Shown here: positions 1 through 8,675 of the stretch, piece after piece | Layout: the number at the start of each line of letters is the position of its first letter | Position numbering within the stretch: position 1 is the stretch's first letter | Origin: an uncultured Bacilli bacterium | GTDB lineage: Bacteria > Bacillota_I > Bacilli_A > RF39 > UBA660 | Direction: 5' to 3' | Length of the DNA stretch: 33,692 nucleotides | NCBI GenBank assembly: GCA_944350445.1 | Contig: CALVOW010000018.1 | Coordinates: 1-33,692 of the forward strand | Made by a program: the position numbers and the translations under genes | Notes under the pieces: generated by a model | What the model saw: only the letters and a program-made list of their open reading frames with translations | Database searches by the model: none | What the model was told of the DNA's origin: nothing

Positions 1-278
1 TTATTGGTAATTACTTTTTTATACCCATTAGTAGAAGAAGGCTTACTAGAATTAGAACTATCTTTATCGTTATTATTTTTTAATCTTTCAATTTCAAGTA
101 ATAATTCTTGAACTTTTTTATTTGCCTTTTCTAGTTCTTTTGTAAGTTTCCTGTTATTTTCATTTAATTCAGATATTGTTAATGACATATTAAAGATAGT
201 ACTATTTGCTTTATCTAACTTTTTATTTAATTCTTCAAATTGTTTATAAAAATCATTTACATATCCTTTTGTTGTCAT
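1..278 (-). CDS. IS66-type transposase, N-terminal fragment (cut by window edge)
   Basis: The reading frame runs leftward from an ATG at 278 (AGGTAGG ribosome site just upstream) and leaves the window still open, so only about 92 codons are visible. The visible part is a Leu/Lys/Glu-rich coiled coil followed by SSNSSKPSSTNGYKK. The N-terminal zipper followed by an NSSNSSKPPS-type linker is characteristic of IS66-family TnpC transposases, whose DDE domain would lie outside the window. Whether the element is complete cannot be judged. A coiled-coil protein of another family is possible but less likely given the linker motif. Confidence 0.6.
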   Translation of the reverse strand, partial: MTTKGYVNDFYKQFEELNKKLDKANSTIFNMSLTISELNENNRKLTKELEKANKKVQELLLEIERLKNNNDKDSSNSSKPSSTNGYKKVITN

Positions 279-431
279 ATCAAATACCTACCTTTGTTTT
301 TATTATAAACAAAATATGTTTTAATTAACAGTCTATTATTTTCTTTTATCTTCTGGTAAAATAGTAATAAAAAAGATAGATTTGACTTTTATTTAGTCTT
401 TTCTATCTGAACTGTAACTTTATCTTTACAT

Positions 432-456
432 AAAAGTGTCTATTCACTTTTTTTTT
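432..456 (+). terminator. Rho-independent terminator-like hairpin before the first full gene
   Basis: AAAAGTG pairs with CACTTTT across a 6-nt loop and runs into a T tract. A second hairpin (374-380 AGATAGA with 402-408 TCTATCT, inner GACT/AGTC) lies just upstream. The T tract overlaps the expected -35 position for a TATAAT at 471-476 that probably drives the next gene. Confidence 0.5.
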
Positions 457-498
457 AGTTCATTTTGTTTTATAATGAATTTAGAGTAAGAGGATTAT

Positions 499-1203
499 AT
501 GAAAGAGTTAGATTTAAGTAGTATGATTAGTTTGGGTTGTAAAGTGTTTGATATTATAGAAAAAGAATATAAAGTTTTTTTTAAAAAAGATAAACTTTCC
601 TATCTTTTAAATTTTGATTTAAAAAAATTATTTAAAGTAATAAATAAAGAAGATTTTTTTGGTATATATTTTGAAGGGGATACTTATTATTTAAATCGGA
701 ATTTAGAAAAAGAAATAGAAGCCTTATCAGATTCTTTTGATTTAAGTAGTTATTTAAAAAGTACAAGCTTAGAAGAAATATTTCAAGAACTTATAATTTT
801 TTTAGTTTTAAATTTATTTTGTGGAGAAATTAATCCTTTAAAAATGGGACTAATGGAAGTTGAATGTCAAAAAATCAGTGAAAAATATAATATCAAAAAT
901 TCCCCTTTTTTAAAGGGAAAAGAAATGGAAATTGCTAAGATTATGTTGGAATCAATCTTAAAAGATCTTCCCTTTAATATTATCTTTTTAGATAATGATA
1001 CGGAGATTTTTTATTATTTATCCGAGGAAAAAGGCATAAAAATTGCCAAAATGTATTATGATGTTTCTTGTCTTATGAAAGAAAAATATAAAAAACTTGC
1101 TAGTAATTTTTCGTTAAAAGATTTTTTAAATTTTTATGATGCCCTAGATTACAGTGATGTCTTAGATTTTGTTTATGATTTTATTAATATGAAGATTAGG
1201 TAA
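499..1203 (+). CDS. Hypothetical protein, 234 aa
   Basis: I do not recognise this protein. It begins at an ATG behind AGAGGA and a TATAAT box at 471-476, so it is probably transcribed on its own or together with the following TspO gene 45 bp downstream. It is acidic and rich in Leu, Phe, Lys and Asp, with predicted mixed helices and no signal peptide or clear membrane span. One hydrophobic stretch near residues 97-107 (IIFLVLNLF) is too short to be a confident transmembrane helix. Base use looks like that of its neighbours. Real gene with good confidence because of its length, start signals and fit to the operon; function unknown. Confidence 0.7.
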   Translation: MKELDLSSMISLGCKVFDIIEKEYKVFFKKDKLSYLLNFDLKKLFKVINKEDFFGIYFEGDTYYLNRNLEKEIEALSDSFDLSSYLKSTSLEEIFQELIIFLVLNLFCGEINPLKMGLMEVECQKISEKYNIKNSPFLKGKEMEIAKIMLESILKDLPFNIIFLDNDTEIFYYLSEEKGIKIAKMYYDVSCLMKEKYKKLASNFSLKDFLNFYDALDYSDVLDFVYDFINMKIR

Positions 1204-1248
1204 CTAGTCTTTTTTTTTTAAAATATCATATTATTTAGTGGTGATATT

Positions 1249-1731
1249 TTGAAATTTAATATTAGTGATTCTTTAAAACAAAAAATTTTATTTTTAATCA
1301 TTCCCCTTAGTTTAGGTTTTTTATCTTTTTTATTAACTAAAGAGGGAATCTCTTATTATAGTAATTATTTAATTAAACCTGCCTTTGCTCCACCTAGTTT
1401 TTTATTTTTTATTGTCTGGACAATTCTTTATACTTTAATGGGTATATCTAGTTATATTATTTATGACTCAATGTCATGTCATAAAGCAAATTGCTTAATT
1501 TTATACGGGATTAATTTATTTTTCTTATTTTTATGGCCACTTATTTTTTTCAATTTAAAAGCTTTGTTATTTGCCTTTATTTTCATTTTATTTTTAGATA
1601 TTGTTGTAATTTTAATGATTTATTGTTTTTATGGAATATCCAAAAAAGCGGCTATTCTCCAAATTCCTTATTTTCTCTGGTTGTTGTTTGCTAGTGTTTT
1701 AAATTTTAGTGTTTATTTTTTAAATAGATAG
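1249..1731 (+). CDS. tspO: TspO/MBR family membrane protein
   Basis: 160-residue integral membrane protein with five hydrophobic helices, the usual TspO/MBR length. The family signature is visible around residues 45-70: PAFAPPSFLFF followed by WTILYTLMG. TspO proteins bind porphyrins and cholesterol-like ligands and are linked to tetrapyrrole handling and stress responses; the ligand here cannot be told from sequence. Translation probably starts at TTG 1249, preceded by AGTGGTGAT; there is no in-frame ATG near the N terminus that would keep the first helix. It follows the upstream unknown gene closely and lies 29 bp before the polymerase gene. Confidence 0.85.
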   Translation: MKFNISDSLKQKILFLIIPLSLGFLSFLLTKEGISYYSNYLIKPAFAPPSFLFFIVWTILYTLMGISSYIIYDSMSCHKANCLILYGINLFFLFLWPLIFFNLKALLFAFIFILFLDIVVILMIYCFYGISKKAAILQIPYFLWLLFASVLNFSVYFLNR

Positions 1732-1760
1732 TTTATAATAATATTCATAAGGAGGGACTT

Positions 1761-2951
1761 ATGAATATTATTTTTCATATTGATGTAAATAATGCTTTTC
1801 TATCTTGGAGTGCTATTAATTTACTTCAAGATGGTTATCCAGAGGATATTCGCGAAATTCCTAGTGTAATAGCCGGCGATGAGTCAAAACGGCATGGGAT
1901 AGTATTGGCTAAAAGTAATATAAGTAAAAAATATGGTATTAAAACAGCCGAAACCCTTCATAGTGCACGACAAAAATGTAAAAATTTACAAATATTTCCT
2001 CCTAATTATGCCTTTTATAAAAAAATGTCTGATCGTTTGTATGAGTATTATTTAACTTATACACCAGATGTTGAAAGATATTCAATTGATGAATGTTTCC
2101 TAGATTTAACCAATACCAATTATTTATATGATGATGTCTTAATATTAGCTTATAAGATGAAAGAAGAAATTAAAGAAAAGTTTGGGTTTACAGTTAATAT
2201 TGGAATTGGTAATAATAAATTATGTGCTAAAATGGCAGGAGATTTTTCCAAACCCGATAAAGTTCATACGTTGTTTTCAAATGAAATTAAAGAAAAAATG
2301 TGGCCTTTACCAATAGAAGACTTGCTTTATGTTGGAAAAAGTAGTAGTCGGGAACTTAGAAAATTAAATATTAAAACGATAGGAGATTTAGCTAATTTTT
2401 CTTTGCCAATTTTAAAAAAACATTTTAAAAATAATGCCACTTTTATGATTCAATATGCTAATGGAATTGATTCGGCAAGAGTAATAAGTAAATCAGCTAA
2501 AAATAAATCAATTAGCTTTTCGGAAACTTTAGAATTTGATACTAATGATAAAGATTTTTTAAAAAAGAAAATACTTTTAATGTGTGAAAAAATTGGTTTT
2601 AAACTTCGGGAAGAAAAATTATATGCAAGAACGATTGCTATTTTTGTTAAAACTGATGTTTTTATGTCTTATTCTCATCAGAAAAAATTACTTAATGAAA
2701 CCAATAATACGATGGAATTATATAATAATGCCTTAACGATGTTAGATGATATAATAGCTAATCGCTTAGTTCGCTTAATTGGCGTTAGAGTTAGTGATTT
2801 AGTTAATTTTAAAAGTGATCAAATTTCTTTATTTTCCAAAGTTGATAACCAAAAAGAAGATAAAATTCAAGAAGTTATGGATGATATTAATTTAAAATAT
2901 AAAGATTTAAAGATTATGCCAGCTATTTTTTATAAAGATAAGAAAAAGTAA
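1761..2951 (+). CDS. dinB: Y-family DNA polymerase (DinB/UmuC type, translesion synthesis)
   Basis: 396 aa, typical for DNA polymerase IV. The first catalytic aspartate lies in FHIDVNNAFLSW near the N terminus, and the second metal-binding cluster is YSIDECFLD near residue 110. A helix-hairpin-helix-like thumb region (LLYVGKSSSRELRKLNIKT) and a little-finger domain follow. The protein copies past lesions with low fidelity. The start is firm: ATG 1761 follows AAGGAGGGACTT. The gene ends in a strong terminator. The C terminus SLFSKVDNQKED resembles a beta-clamp binding peptide (QxxLF class: QISLF); that is an inference. Confidence 0.9.
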   Translation: MNIIFHIDVNNAFLSWSAINLLQDGYPEDIREIPSVIAGDESKRHGIVLAKSNISKKYGIKTAETLHSARQKCKNLQIFPPNYAFYKKMSDRLYEYYLTYTPDVERYSIDECFLDLTNTNYLYDDVLILAYKMKEEIKEKFGFTVNIGIGNNKLCAKMAGDFSKPDKVHTLFSNEIKEKMWPLPIEDLLYVGKSSSRELRKLNIKTIGDLANFSLPILKKHFKNNATFMIQYANGIDSARVISKSAKNKSISFSETLEFDTNDKDFLKKKILLMCEKIGFKLREEKLYARTIAIFVKTDVFMSYSHQKKLLNETNNTMELYNNALTMLDDIIANRLVRLIGVRVSDLVNFKSDQISLFSKVDNQKEDKIQEVMDDINLKYKDLKIMPAIFYKDKKK

Positions 2952-2962
2952 AGAAATACTAT

Positions 2963-2992
2963 AAAGAAAGTGTAAATCATCTTTCTTTTTTT
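2963..2992 (+). terminator. Rho-independent terminator after dinB
   Basis: AAAGAAAG pairs with CTTTCTTT over a 10-nt loop, followed by a T run. Confidence 0.75.
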
Positions 2993-3026
2993 GCATATTT
3001 TTTATATGATATTTTTAGGTGATTTT

Positions 3027-5411
3027 ATGAAATATGCTTTAATATTTAGGAAATTAATAGTTAATAATATAGCTTATTACCAAGCAATTAATAAAGTAAG
3101 TGGGATAGAAATAGAAGATAATAGATTACATGTTACCTCAGGTATTTATGAAAATCAAGATATATCATCTATGTTTAGTAATGATTTTTTGGTTTATTTT
3201 GAAATTGCCGAAGATACTTATCAAAATATAAATGTTGATAAAACTTTATTTTTCAAAAAAGTTAAAAATCAAATTTTACCTTTAAATGATTTTCAAGAAG
3301 AAAATAGTGTTTTAATGGCTTTTTATAAAAAATTTCATGATTTTCGCTTAATACCTGACTATGATTTAAATGCTTTGATAGAAAGATCAAAAGTTATGCT
3401 AAATAAAAAAATTATTGGTCAAGATAAAGCAATTTCCAAAATTTTAAAGAAAATTTATAATAATCAAATGTTTTTTCAAAGTGATTTAGATTATAATGAT
3501 ATTCTTCGTGGAAAAAGTAATATTTTAGTATTAGGTCCATTTGGAACTGGTAAATCAACTATTAAAGATATTTTAATGGAAACCCTTGATCCCATTCCTG
3601 TTGTTTCTTATTCCCTAACAGGAAATTATCAAATAGATATTACAGAAATTATTAGAAAATTATATATGGTAAGTGATGGTAATTTATTTTTAGCTGAACA
3701 TGGAATTGTTATCTTTGATGGTATTAGTTCAATGAATTCTAAATATATAGATACAGATACGGAATCATTAAATGTTTATTTAAAAACATTAGAGCAAATA
3801 ACAAAAACTAAAATGATATATATGAGTAGTGAAGATAATAATCATCTATCTTTTGATTATTCAAAGATTACTAATATTTGTATGATTGATAATGATTATG
3901 ATTATGATAGTGTTCACAAAGAAGATTGTTTTTACACAAGAATTAATGAGGAAAGTTTAGAAGAACTTGGTTTAAATTATGATTTTTTAAGAGAACAATT
4001 TGATGGAGAAATTGTTTTTATGGAAGAAATGACTAATGAATTAGCTTTAAAAATTTTAAAAAACAAAGATGTATCACCTTTATATGCAATTAAAAGAGTT
4101 TTAGAATTACAAGGAAAAAAAGTTCGCGTTAGTAAAAATTTTGTTTCCAAATTAATAAATTATGGTTTAAATTCTGAAGATGGTTTCACAGGTATTATAA
4201 GACTCTTAAAATCAATACTTCAAAATAAAAATTTAAATAATAGTGTTATTTACTTTCAAGAAGAAGATTTTCAAAAAGTAAATATTGGAACTATTTTAGC
4301 TCTAGATGAAGATGAGGAATATTTACCATCTAAAAATGTTAATAGTTCTTCAAAATATGATTTAAAAGTTAATGTTAAAAAGGGAACAATTAATAATTTA
4401 ACGGTTTTAGATACGGTTTTAAAAATAAAGGAAAATATAAAAGGGCAAGATGAACAAATATTTTTCTTTGTTAATGCTTTCTATGAACATATTATGGCTC
4501 GTTATAAAGGATTTACTAATCACGAGTTAAATCAATTAAAATCAAATGTTTTGCTAATTGGTCCAACAGGCGTTGGAAAAACGGCAATTGTTTCGAATTT
4601 AGCGAGAATCTTTAATTTGCCATTTCAAAGAGCTATTGCCCCAAGATATTCACAAAGTGGTTATGTTGGAGCCAATGTTGATTCCATCTTAAATGATTTA
4701 GTTGAGGCAGCTGGTGGTGATATAAAAAAAGCGGAACAAGGAATTTTATATATCGATGAAGTTGATAAAATAAGTGCCACTCATGATAAAGTAGATATGG
4801 GACTTGGCGTTCAACATGAACTATTAACTTTAATTGAAGGTGATAAAAGAACGATTAAAATTGCTGATATGTTTAATCCTGAGTTAACTTTTGATACTTC
4901 TAATTTATTTGTGGTGGCAACGGGAGCTTTCGATGGGTTAGATAAAATTATCAAACAAAGAGTAAAAAAAGAATTAGGAGCGGATAAAATAGGTTTTACG
5001 AACGAAAAAAATGTGGTTAGTTCTTCGAAAATTACTAGTGATGACTTGTATCAATATGGTTTTGATAGACAATTTGTAGCGAGATTTCCCAATCGGATTA
5101 GGTTAAATAATTTAAATGAAGATATATTTTATCAAATTGTAAATGACTCTAAGGATGGTTATATTAAATTAGTACTTAAATCTTATCAAAAAAGTGGCGT
5201 TGTTGTTTCTTTAAGCGAAGGATTTAAAAGAATGTTAGCCAAAAAAGCTTTTGAGAAAAAAGAAGGTGCTAGAGCTATCAAAGGTGTTTTTGAAGATATA
5301 AAAGCAGTAATTGATTACACCATTCAAACACAAAATATTTCTGAGGTTATTTTAGATGAAGATAGTTTCGAAGAACCTAAAAATATTACTTTTGTCAAGA
5401 AAAGAAAATAG
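3027..5411 (+). CDS. Tandem AAA+ protein, ClpX-like unfoldase with degenerate first ATPase
   Basis: About 794 aa from ATG 3027 (AGGTGAT site just upstream; a further upstream ATG at 2991 lies in the terminator T tract and is unlikely). Two AAA+ modules are visible. Module 1 has a Walker A GPFGTGKST near residue 170, but its Walker B reads IVIFDG, so the catalytic Glu is replaced by Gly, and no clear sensor-II Arg is seen. Module 2, from about residue 480, has GPTGVGKTA, an intact GILYIDEVDKIS Walker B, a GYVG pore loop, ARFPNRI as the arginine-finger region and a GARAIKG sensor II. This is the ClpX pattern. An IGF tripeptide occurs before the arginine finger, where ClpX carries its ClpP-docking loop. 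The ClpX zinc-binding N-domain is absent; instead there are about 120 novel N-terminal residues. Probably a protein-remodelling ATPase; substrate unknown. Confidence 0.8.
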   Translation: MKYALIFRKLIVNNIAYYQAINKVSGIEIEDNRLHVTSGIYENQDISSMFSNDFLVYFEIAEDTYQNINVDKTLFFKKVKNQILPLNDFQEENSVLMAFYKKFHDFRLIPDYDLNALIERSKVMLNKKIIGQDKAISKILKKIYNNQMFFQSDLDYNDILRGKSNILVLGPFGTGKSTIKDILMETLDPIPVVSYSLTGNYQIDITEIIRKLYMVSDGNLFLAEHGIVIFDGISSMNSKYIDTDTESLNVYLKTLEQITKTKMIYMSSEDNNHLSFDYSKITNICMIDNDYDYDSVHKEDCFYTRINEESLEELGLNYDFLREQFDGEIVFMEEMTNELALKILKNKDVSPLYAIKRVLELQGKKVRVSKNFVSKLINYGLNSEDGFTGIIRLLKSILQNKNLNNSVIYFQEEDFQKVNIGTILALDEDEEYLPSKNVNSSSKYDLKVNVKKGTINNLTVLDTVLKIKENIKGQDEQIFFFVNAFYEHIMARYKGFTNHELNQLKSNVLLIGPTGVGKTAIVSNLARIFNLPFQRAIAPRYSQSGYVGANVDSILNDLVEAAGGDIKKAEQGILYIDEVDKISATHDKVDMGLGVQHELLTLIEGDKRTIKIADMFNPELTFDTSNLFVVATGAFDGLDKIIKQRVKKELGADKIGFTNEKNVVSSSKITSDDLYQYGFDRQFVARFPNRIRLNNLNEDIFYQIVNDSKDGYIKLVLKSYQKSGVVVSLSEGFKRMLAKKAFEKKEGARAIKGVFEDIKAVIDYTIQTQNISEVILDEDSFEEPKNITFVKKRK

Positions 5412-5430
5412 AAAAAAACTATTTTTTTTT
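5405..5430 (+). terminator. Rho-independent terminator after the AAA+ gene
   Basis: AAAATAG / CTATTTT stem with a T tract; it begins within the stop codon of the upstream gene. Confidence 0.65.
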
Positions 5431-5471
5431 AATAATTTATGATACAATATCTTTAAGAATAGGGTGATTTA

Positions 5472-6914
5472 ATGAATAAAAAAACAATTTTATTTTTAAT
5501 TAATGGCTTTGGAGTTGAAAAGAAAGAATCATATCCAATTTATGATGAGAAACTTATGCCAACTTTTGATGAACTTTCTAAAAAATATTTATTTGTTAAT
5601 GATATGGTTATTTCGAAAGTAAGTAATTACTACGATGCTTATCGTAATGCTAGTTTGGATGTCAATGAACTTTATAATTATACTATTATTGATTCTAGTA
5701 TTGCTACTAAAACATTTACAACTAATAAAGTATTAACTGAACTTCAGAAAGTACATAATGAAAAAAAATCTAATTTACATATTTTTTGTTTAGTAGATAC
5801 TAGTTTAAAAATAGTTTCCCATTTAAAAGAAGCTTTAAAAATTTTAAATCCTAATAAAGATAAAAAGATTTTTTTACATTTGATTATTTCTAGTTCTAGT
5901 ATTGAAGATTATAAAGATTTAGTGGAAGTTTTTAGTCATATTAATATCGAGCTTGCTGATTATGCTTCTATTGGTTTTATTATGGGCTTATCGGCAATCG
6001 ACAATAATGCTAAACAAGTTGACTTAAATTTCTTTTTTAAGATGTTTATTACTAAGGTAGGAGAAAAATGGCAATCATTTACGCAACGCTTTGATGTTTT
6101 ATATGCCGTAAAAACACCTCCACGTGATACCAAACCTTTTATTGTTAATTCTAATTTTGAATTTAGTAAAGATGATATTTTCTTCTTTTTTAACTATGAT
6201 ACAATCAATTTAGAAAATTTCATTGATACTTTAAGTAATATTTCTTTTGGTGAAGAAAAAAATAGTTTTTCATATTATTCTTTATTTTCAGTTATATCTA
6301 AGCTATCTATTCCCTTTATGTTTGAGACAAGTGTAGCTAAAAACTGTTTAGTCTCTAATTTAGAAAAAATTAAGGCAACTGGCTTAATTCTTTGTAAAAA
6401 AGAAAAAGTGGGAATAATTAATTATTTTTGTAATGGTCTTGTAAATAGTGCCACTAAGACTTTAACTTTTATTGATATTGATCCTTATATAAATAATCCT
6501 AAAGCTTTGGTAGAACTTATTAATAAAGTTACAAATGAATTTATTATTTTAAATTTTGAACTTGATGAATGTAAGACAACTATAGAACTTAAGGAATTAT
6601 TAAAAATGCTTGATAATAATATTAAAGCTTTAGAAGAAAATCGAAATGGTAGTAAATATACTTTAATTGTTTCATCTTTATATGGTATGAATAAAACTTT
6701 AACTACTGAAAAAGATAATCCTTGTCAAGTTATATTTACGGGAAAAGTTCCTTTCTTATATATTGATGATTTTATTACTAAGAAAAATTATTTAGTAGCT
6801 CCAGGGACTATTAATGATCTTTTTAAAACCGCTTATAAAAGTATTAATAAAGATTATAAAGGAGATTCACTGGTTGAAAAGAAAAATGGTTTATATAAAT
6901 TATTTTTTAAATAA
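5472..6914 (+). CDS. Phosphoglycerate mutase-like protein of the alkaline phosphatase superfamily, probably catalytically dead
   Basis: 480 aa, close to the usual length of cofactor-independent phosphoglycerate mutase (iPGM). The N terminus (ILFLINGFGVEKKE) matches the iPGM opening but has Asn where the metal-binding Asp of DGWG/DGFG sits. The region that should carry the catalytic Ser (GNSEVGH) has no counterpart. The late TADHGN metal motif is replaced by VSSLYGM. The C-terminal pattern of a Val-Pro-Phe strand followed by APGTINDLFKTAY and GDSL is kept, as in iPGM. The fold is therefore probably conserved while metal sites and nucleophile are lost: a pseudoenzyme or a strongly diverged relative. 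ATG 5472 follows AGGGTGATTTA. Function unknown. Confidence 0.65.
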   Translation: MNKKTILFLINGFGVEKKESYPIYDEKLMPTFDELSKKYLFVNDMVISKVSNYYDAYRNASLDVNELYNYTIIDSSIATKTFTTNKVLTELQKVHNEKKSNLHIFCLVDTSLKIVSHLKEALKILNPNKDKKIFLHLIISSSSIEDYKDLVEVFSHINIELADYASIGFIMGLSAIDNNAKQVDLNFFFKMFITKVGEKWQSFTQRFDVLYAVKTPPRDTKPFIVNSNFEFSKDDIFFFFNYDTINLENFIDTLSNISFGEEKNSFSYYSLFSVISKLSIPFMFETSVAKNCLVSNLEKIKATGLILCKKEKVGIINYFCNGLVNSATKTLTFIDIDPYINNPKALVELINKVTNEFIILNFELDECKTTIELKELLKMLDNNIKALEENRNGSKYTLIVSSLYGMNKTLTTEKDNPCQVIFTGKVPFLYIDDFITKKNYLVAPGTINDLFKTAYKSINKDYKGDSLVEKKNGLYKLFFK

Positions 6915-6950
6915 TTATTTCGTTAAAAAAACAAAATAATTATTTTTTTT
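6909..6950 (+). terminator. Rho-independent terminator overlapping the stop codon
   Basis: Two copies of the self-complementary AAATAATTATTT (6909-6920 and 6934-6945) form a 12-bp stem followed by T residues. Confidence 0.7.
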
Positions 6951-7028
6951 ATGTTCTTTTAAGACAAGAAAAAGTAAAGAAAAAATGTCAAGAAATTTGT
7001 CAAATAATGTTTTTTCTTTGTCTAGCAA

Positions 7029-7057
7029 TTGACTTCTTAAAAAATTCTTTGTATATT
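7029..7057 (+). promoter_or_regulatory. Promoter of the structured RNA
   Basis: TTGACT (7029-7034), 17-nt spacer, TATATT (7052-7057); a near-consensus sigma-A promoter in an intergenic region with no long ORF downstream before the terminator at 7257. Confidence 0.65.
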
Positions 7058-7063
7058 TAAAAT

Positions 7064-7292
7064 GAGTCCATTGATAATAATTTTAAAAAAATTTAAATTG
7101 TTGTTTTTGTATTTAACTCACTTTATAAATACAAAAGAATAATGGAGGTGATTGTATCTTTCGTTATTCATTTATTCTTTTAGAATAAATTACTTTATTT
7201 GTAAAAATAAAGTTGGAATAAGAAAGATTATCATTTAGACACATTTTATATGTGTGAAACTGTTAAGTATTTCTATTTAACAGTTTTTTTAG
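7064..7292 (+). ncRNA. Candidate stand-alone structured RNA, about 230 nt
   Basis: A stretch without a long ORF lies between a sigma-A-like promoter and a strong terminator and can fold almost entirely. Helices read directly from the sequence: AATAATTT/AAATTGTT (about 7076-7104, one G-U), an 11-bp stem (7105-7115 with 7126-7136), a three-way junction (outer stem 7156-7169 with 7216-7228 and one bulged G; arm one 7170-7177 with 7183-7190; arm two 7192-7200 with 7205-7213 closed by a GUAA tetraloop), ACACAT/ATGTGT at about 7239-7255, then the terminator. GGAGGTGATTG at 7144 looks like a ribosome site, so a very short leader peptide (a GTG frame of 11 codons) is also conceivable. I could not match it to 6S, SRP, RNase P, tmRNA or a riboswitch class I know. 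A separate promoter for the next gene follows, which argues against a simple leader. Confidence 0.5.
7257..7292 (+). terminator. Terminator of the structured RNA
   Basis: Ten-base-pair stem AAACTGTTAA / TTAACAGTTT with a 10-nt loop, followed by a T run. Confidence 0.85.
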
Positions 7293-7338
7293 TTAACATT
7301 ATTTTTACATATTTATAATTTCTTAATTTTTAAATATA

Positions 7339-7367
7339 TTGAATTATGTTTTATATTTTTGTATAAT
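7339..7367 (+). promoter_or_regulatory. Promoter of the envelope two-gene operon
   Basis: TTGAAT (7339-7344), 17-nt spacer, TATAAT (7362-7367), 27 bp before the start codon at 7395. Confidence 0.6.
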
Positions 7368-7394
7368 TTAGTTATTGAGTATAAGGAGTATTAT

Positions 7395-8675
7395 ATGAAA
7401 AAAAGGGAAAAAGTTAAAAAAAGAAAGAAAAGAAAAATAATTAAAGCTCCTCGCGTTCAAACAATTTTTTGTCTGGTTAGTTTAGCATTTATTTTAGGTT
7501 GTTGTGTTTTTTATGGTATTAGATTGGTAAAATATTATAAAATTTATAATCCTAAACTAGAAACAGGGGAAGTATTAGAAAATTTGGCTTCTAATATTAT
7601 TTCAACTTCGCAAATTGTTTATGAAGGTGATGGACTTTATCTTAACAATGGAAATTATATATATAAAGGAGAAAATGTTAATAACTATATTTTAATAAAT
7701 AATTTATTATTTAGAATTATTCGGATTAATTCTGATCGAACTATTGAAGTAGTATTAGATGAGTATATAAATGAAATGCCTTATGGTGAGTTTGTAACTT
7801 TTTCTGAATCAGAAATTATTGAATACTTAGAAGAGAAATTTTTGCCTATTTTTGATTCCGATATTTTAGCAAATACTAGTATTTGTAATGATGTAATTAC
7901 TAATGTAAGTGAAATTACTTGTCAAGACATTGATAATAATCATTCCGTTAGAATTCTTGGTATTACAGATTTTTTAAATAGTATTGAAAGTGAAAAAAGT
8001 TATTTAGTAAATGATACAGAAAATTTTTGGTTATATAATCAAAGTGAAGATAGTGTTTGGCATACAAGTACTTTAAATATTACAAGTGGTGATCCAAGTG
8101 ATTTTTATGGAATTAGGCCAGTTCTTACTTTGAAAAATTCAACAGCTTTAATAAGTGGTGATGGAAGTAGTAATAATCCTTATCAAATTAAAAAAAGTTC
8201 TTCAGAAATTAAAGTTGGTACTTATCTTGATTTAAATGACGATATTTATATTGTTTATGAAGTTGGAGATGATTATTTAAAGGTTGCTAGTAATAAAGTT
8301 TTAAAAGATAGAAGAATTTTTGATGAAAGTTCTAATGAATATGCAAATTCTTCCTTAAAAGAATATTTAGAAAGTACTTATTTAGATAGTTTATCTTATC
8401 AAGCTTTATTAAAAGAAGTAGATTTTCAAGATGTTTCTTCGAAGGTTGGACTTTTAAGTTTAGATGATTTAAAATTTAATAGTTCATTAGAAAATTACTT
8501 TTTATTAGATAGAAGTGATGATAATATTTATCTTTACAATTCTTCTTTAATTACAAGTTCTATATCTACAAGAAGAAATGTCAGACCTTGTTTAGGGCTT
8601 GTCAAAGATTTAAAAATAATTAGTGGAAATGGTAGTAAATTGGCACCATTTATTGTGGAGGTTCCTAATGCGTAA
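7395..8675 (+). CDS. Membrane-anchored extracellular protein with two tandem repeats
   Basis: 426 aa from ATG 7395, chosen because TAAGGAG precedes it; the longer frame from 7359 would start inside the promoter. The N terminus is very basic (KKREKVKKRKKRK), then one membrane helix spans about residues 21-44, so most of the protein is outside the cell. The outer part holds two related units, each ending in a RPVLTL / RPCLGL strand followed by a Gly-rich SGDGSSNNPYQI / SGNGSKLAPFIV segment. This ending resembles the DUF6273-like repeat seen on surface proteins of gut Firmicutes; no enzymatic motif is visible. It overlaps the next gene by 8 bp, so the two products probably act together at the envelope. 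Confidence 0.65.
   Translation: MKKREKVKKRKKRKIIKAPRVQTIFCLVSLAFILGCCVFYGIRLVKYYKIYNPKLETGEVLENLASNIISTSQIVYEGDGLYLNNGNYIYKGENVNNYILINNLLFRIIRINSDRTIEVVLDEYINEMPYGEFVTFSESEIIEYLEEKFLPIFDSDILANTSICNDVITNVSEITCQDIDNNHSVRILGITDFLNSIESEKSYLVNDTENFWLYNQSEDSVWHTSTLNITSGDPSDFYGIRPVLTLKNSTALISGDGSSNNPYQIKKSSSEIKVGTYLDLNDDIYIVYEVGDDYLKVASNKVLKDRRIFDESSNEYANSSLKEYLESTYLDSLSYQALLKEVDFQDVSSKVGLLSLDDLKFNSSLENYFLLDRSDDNIYLYNSSLITSSISTRRNVRPCLGLVKDLKIISGNGSKLAPFIVEVPNA

Noticed and set aside
7144-7232. Purine-type riboswitch (three-way junction)
   Set aside because: The geometry is a three-way junction, but the conserved junction bases and paired loops of the purine aptamer are absent and one arm ends in a GUAA tetraloop.
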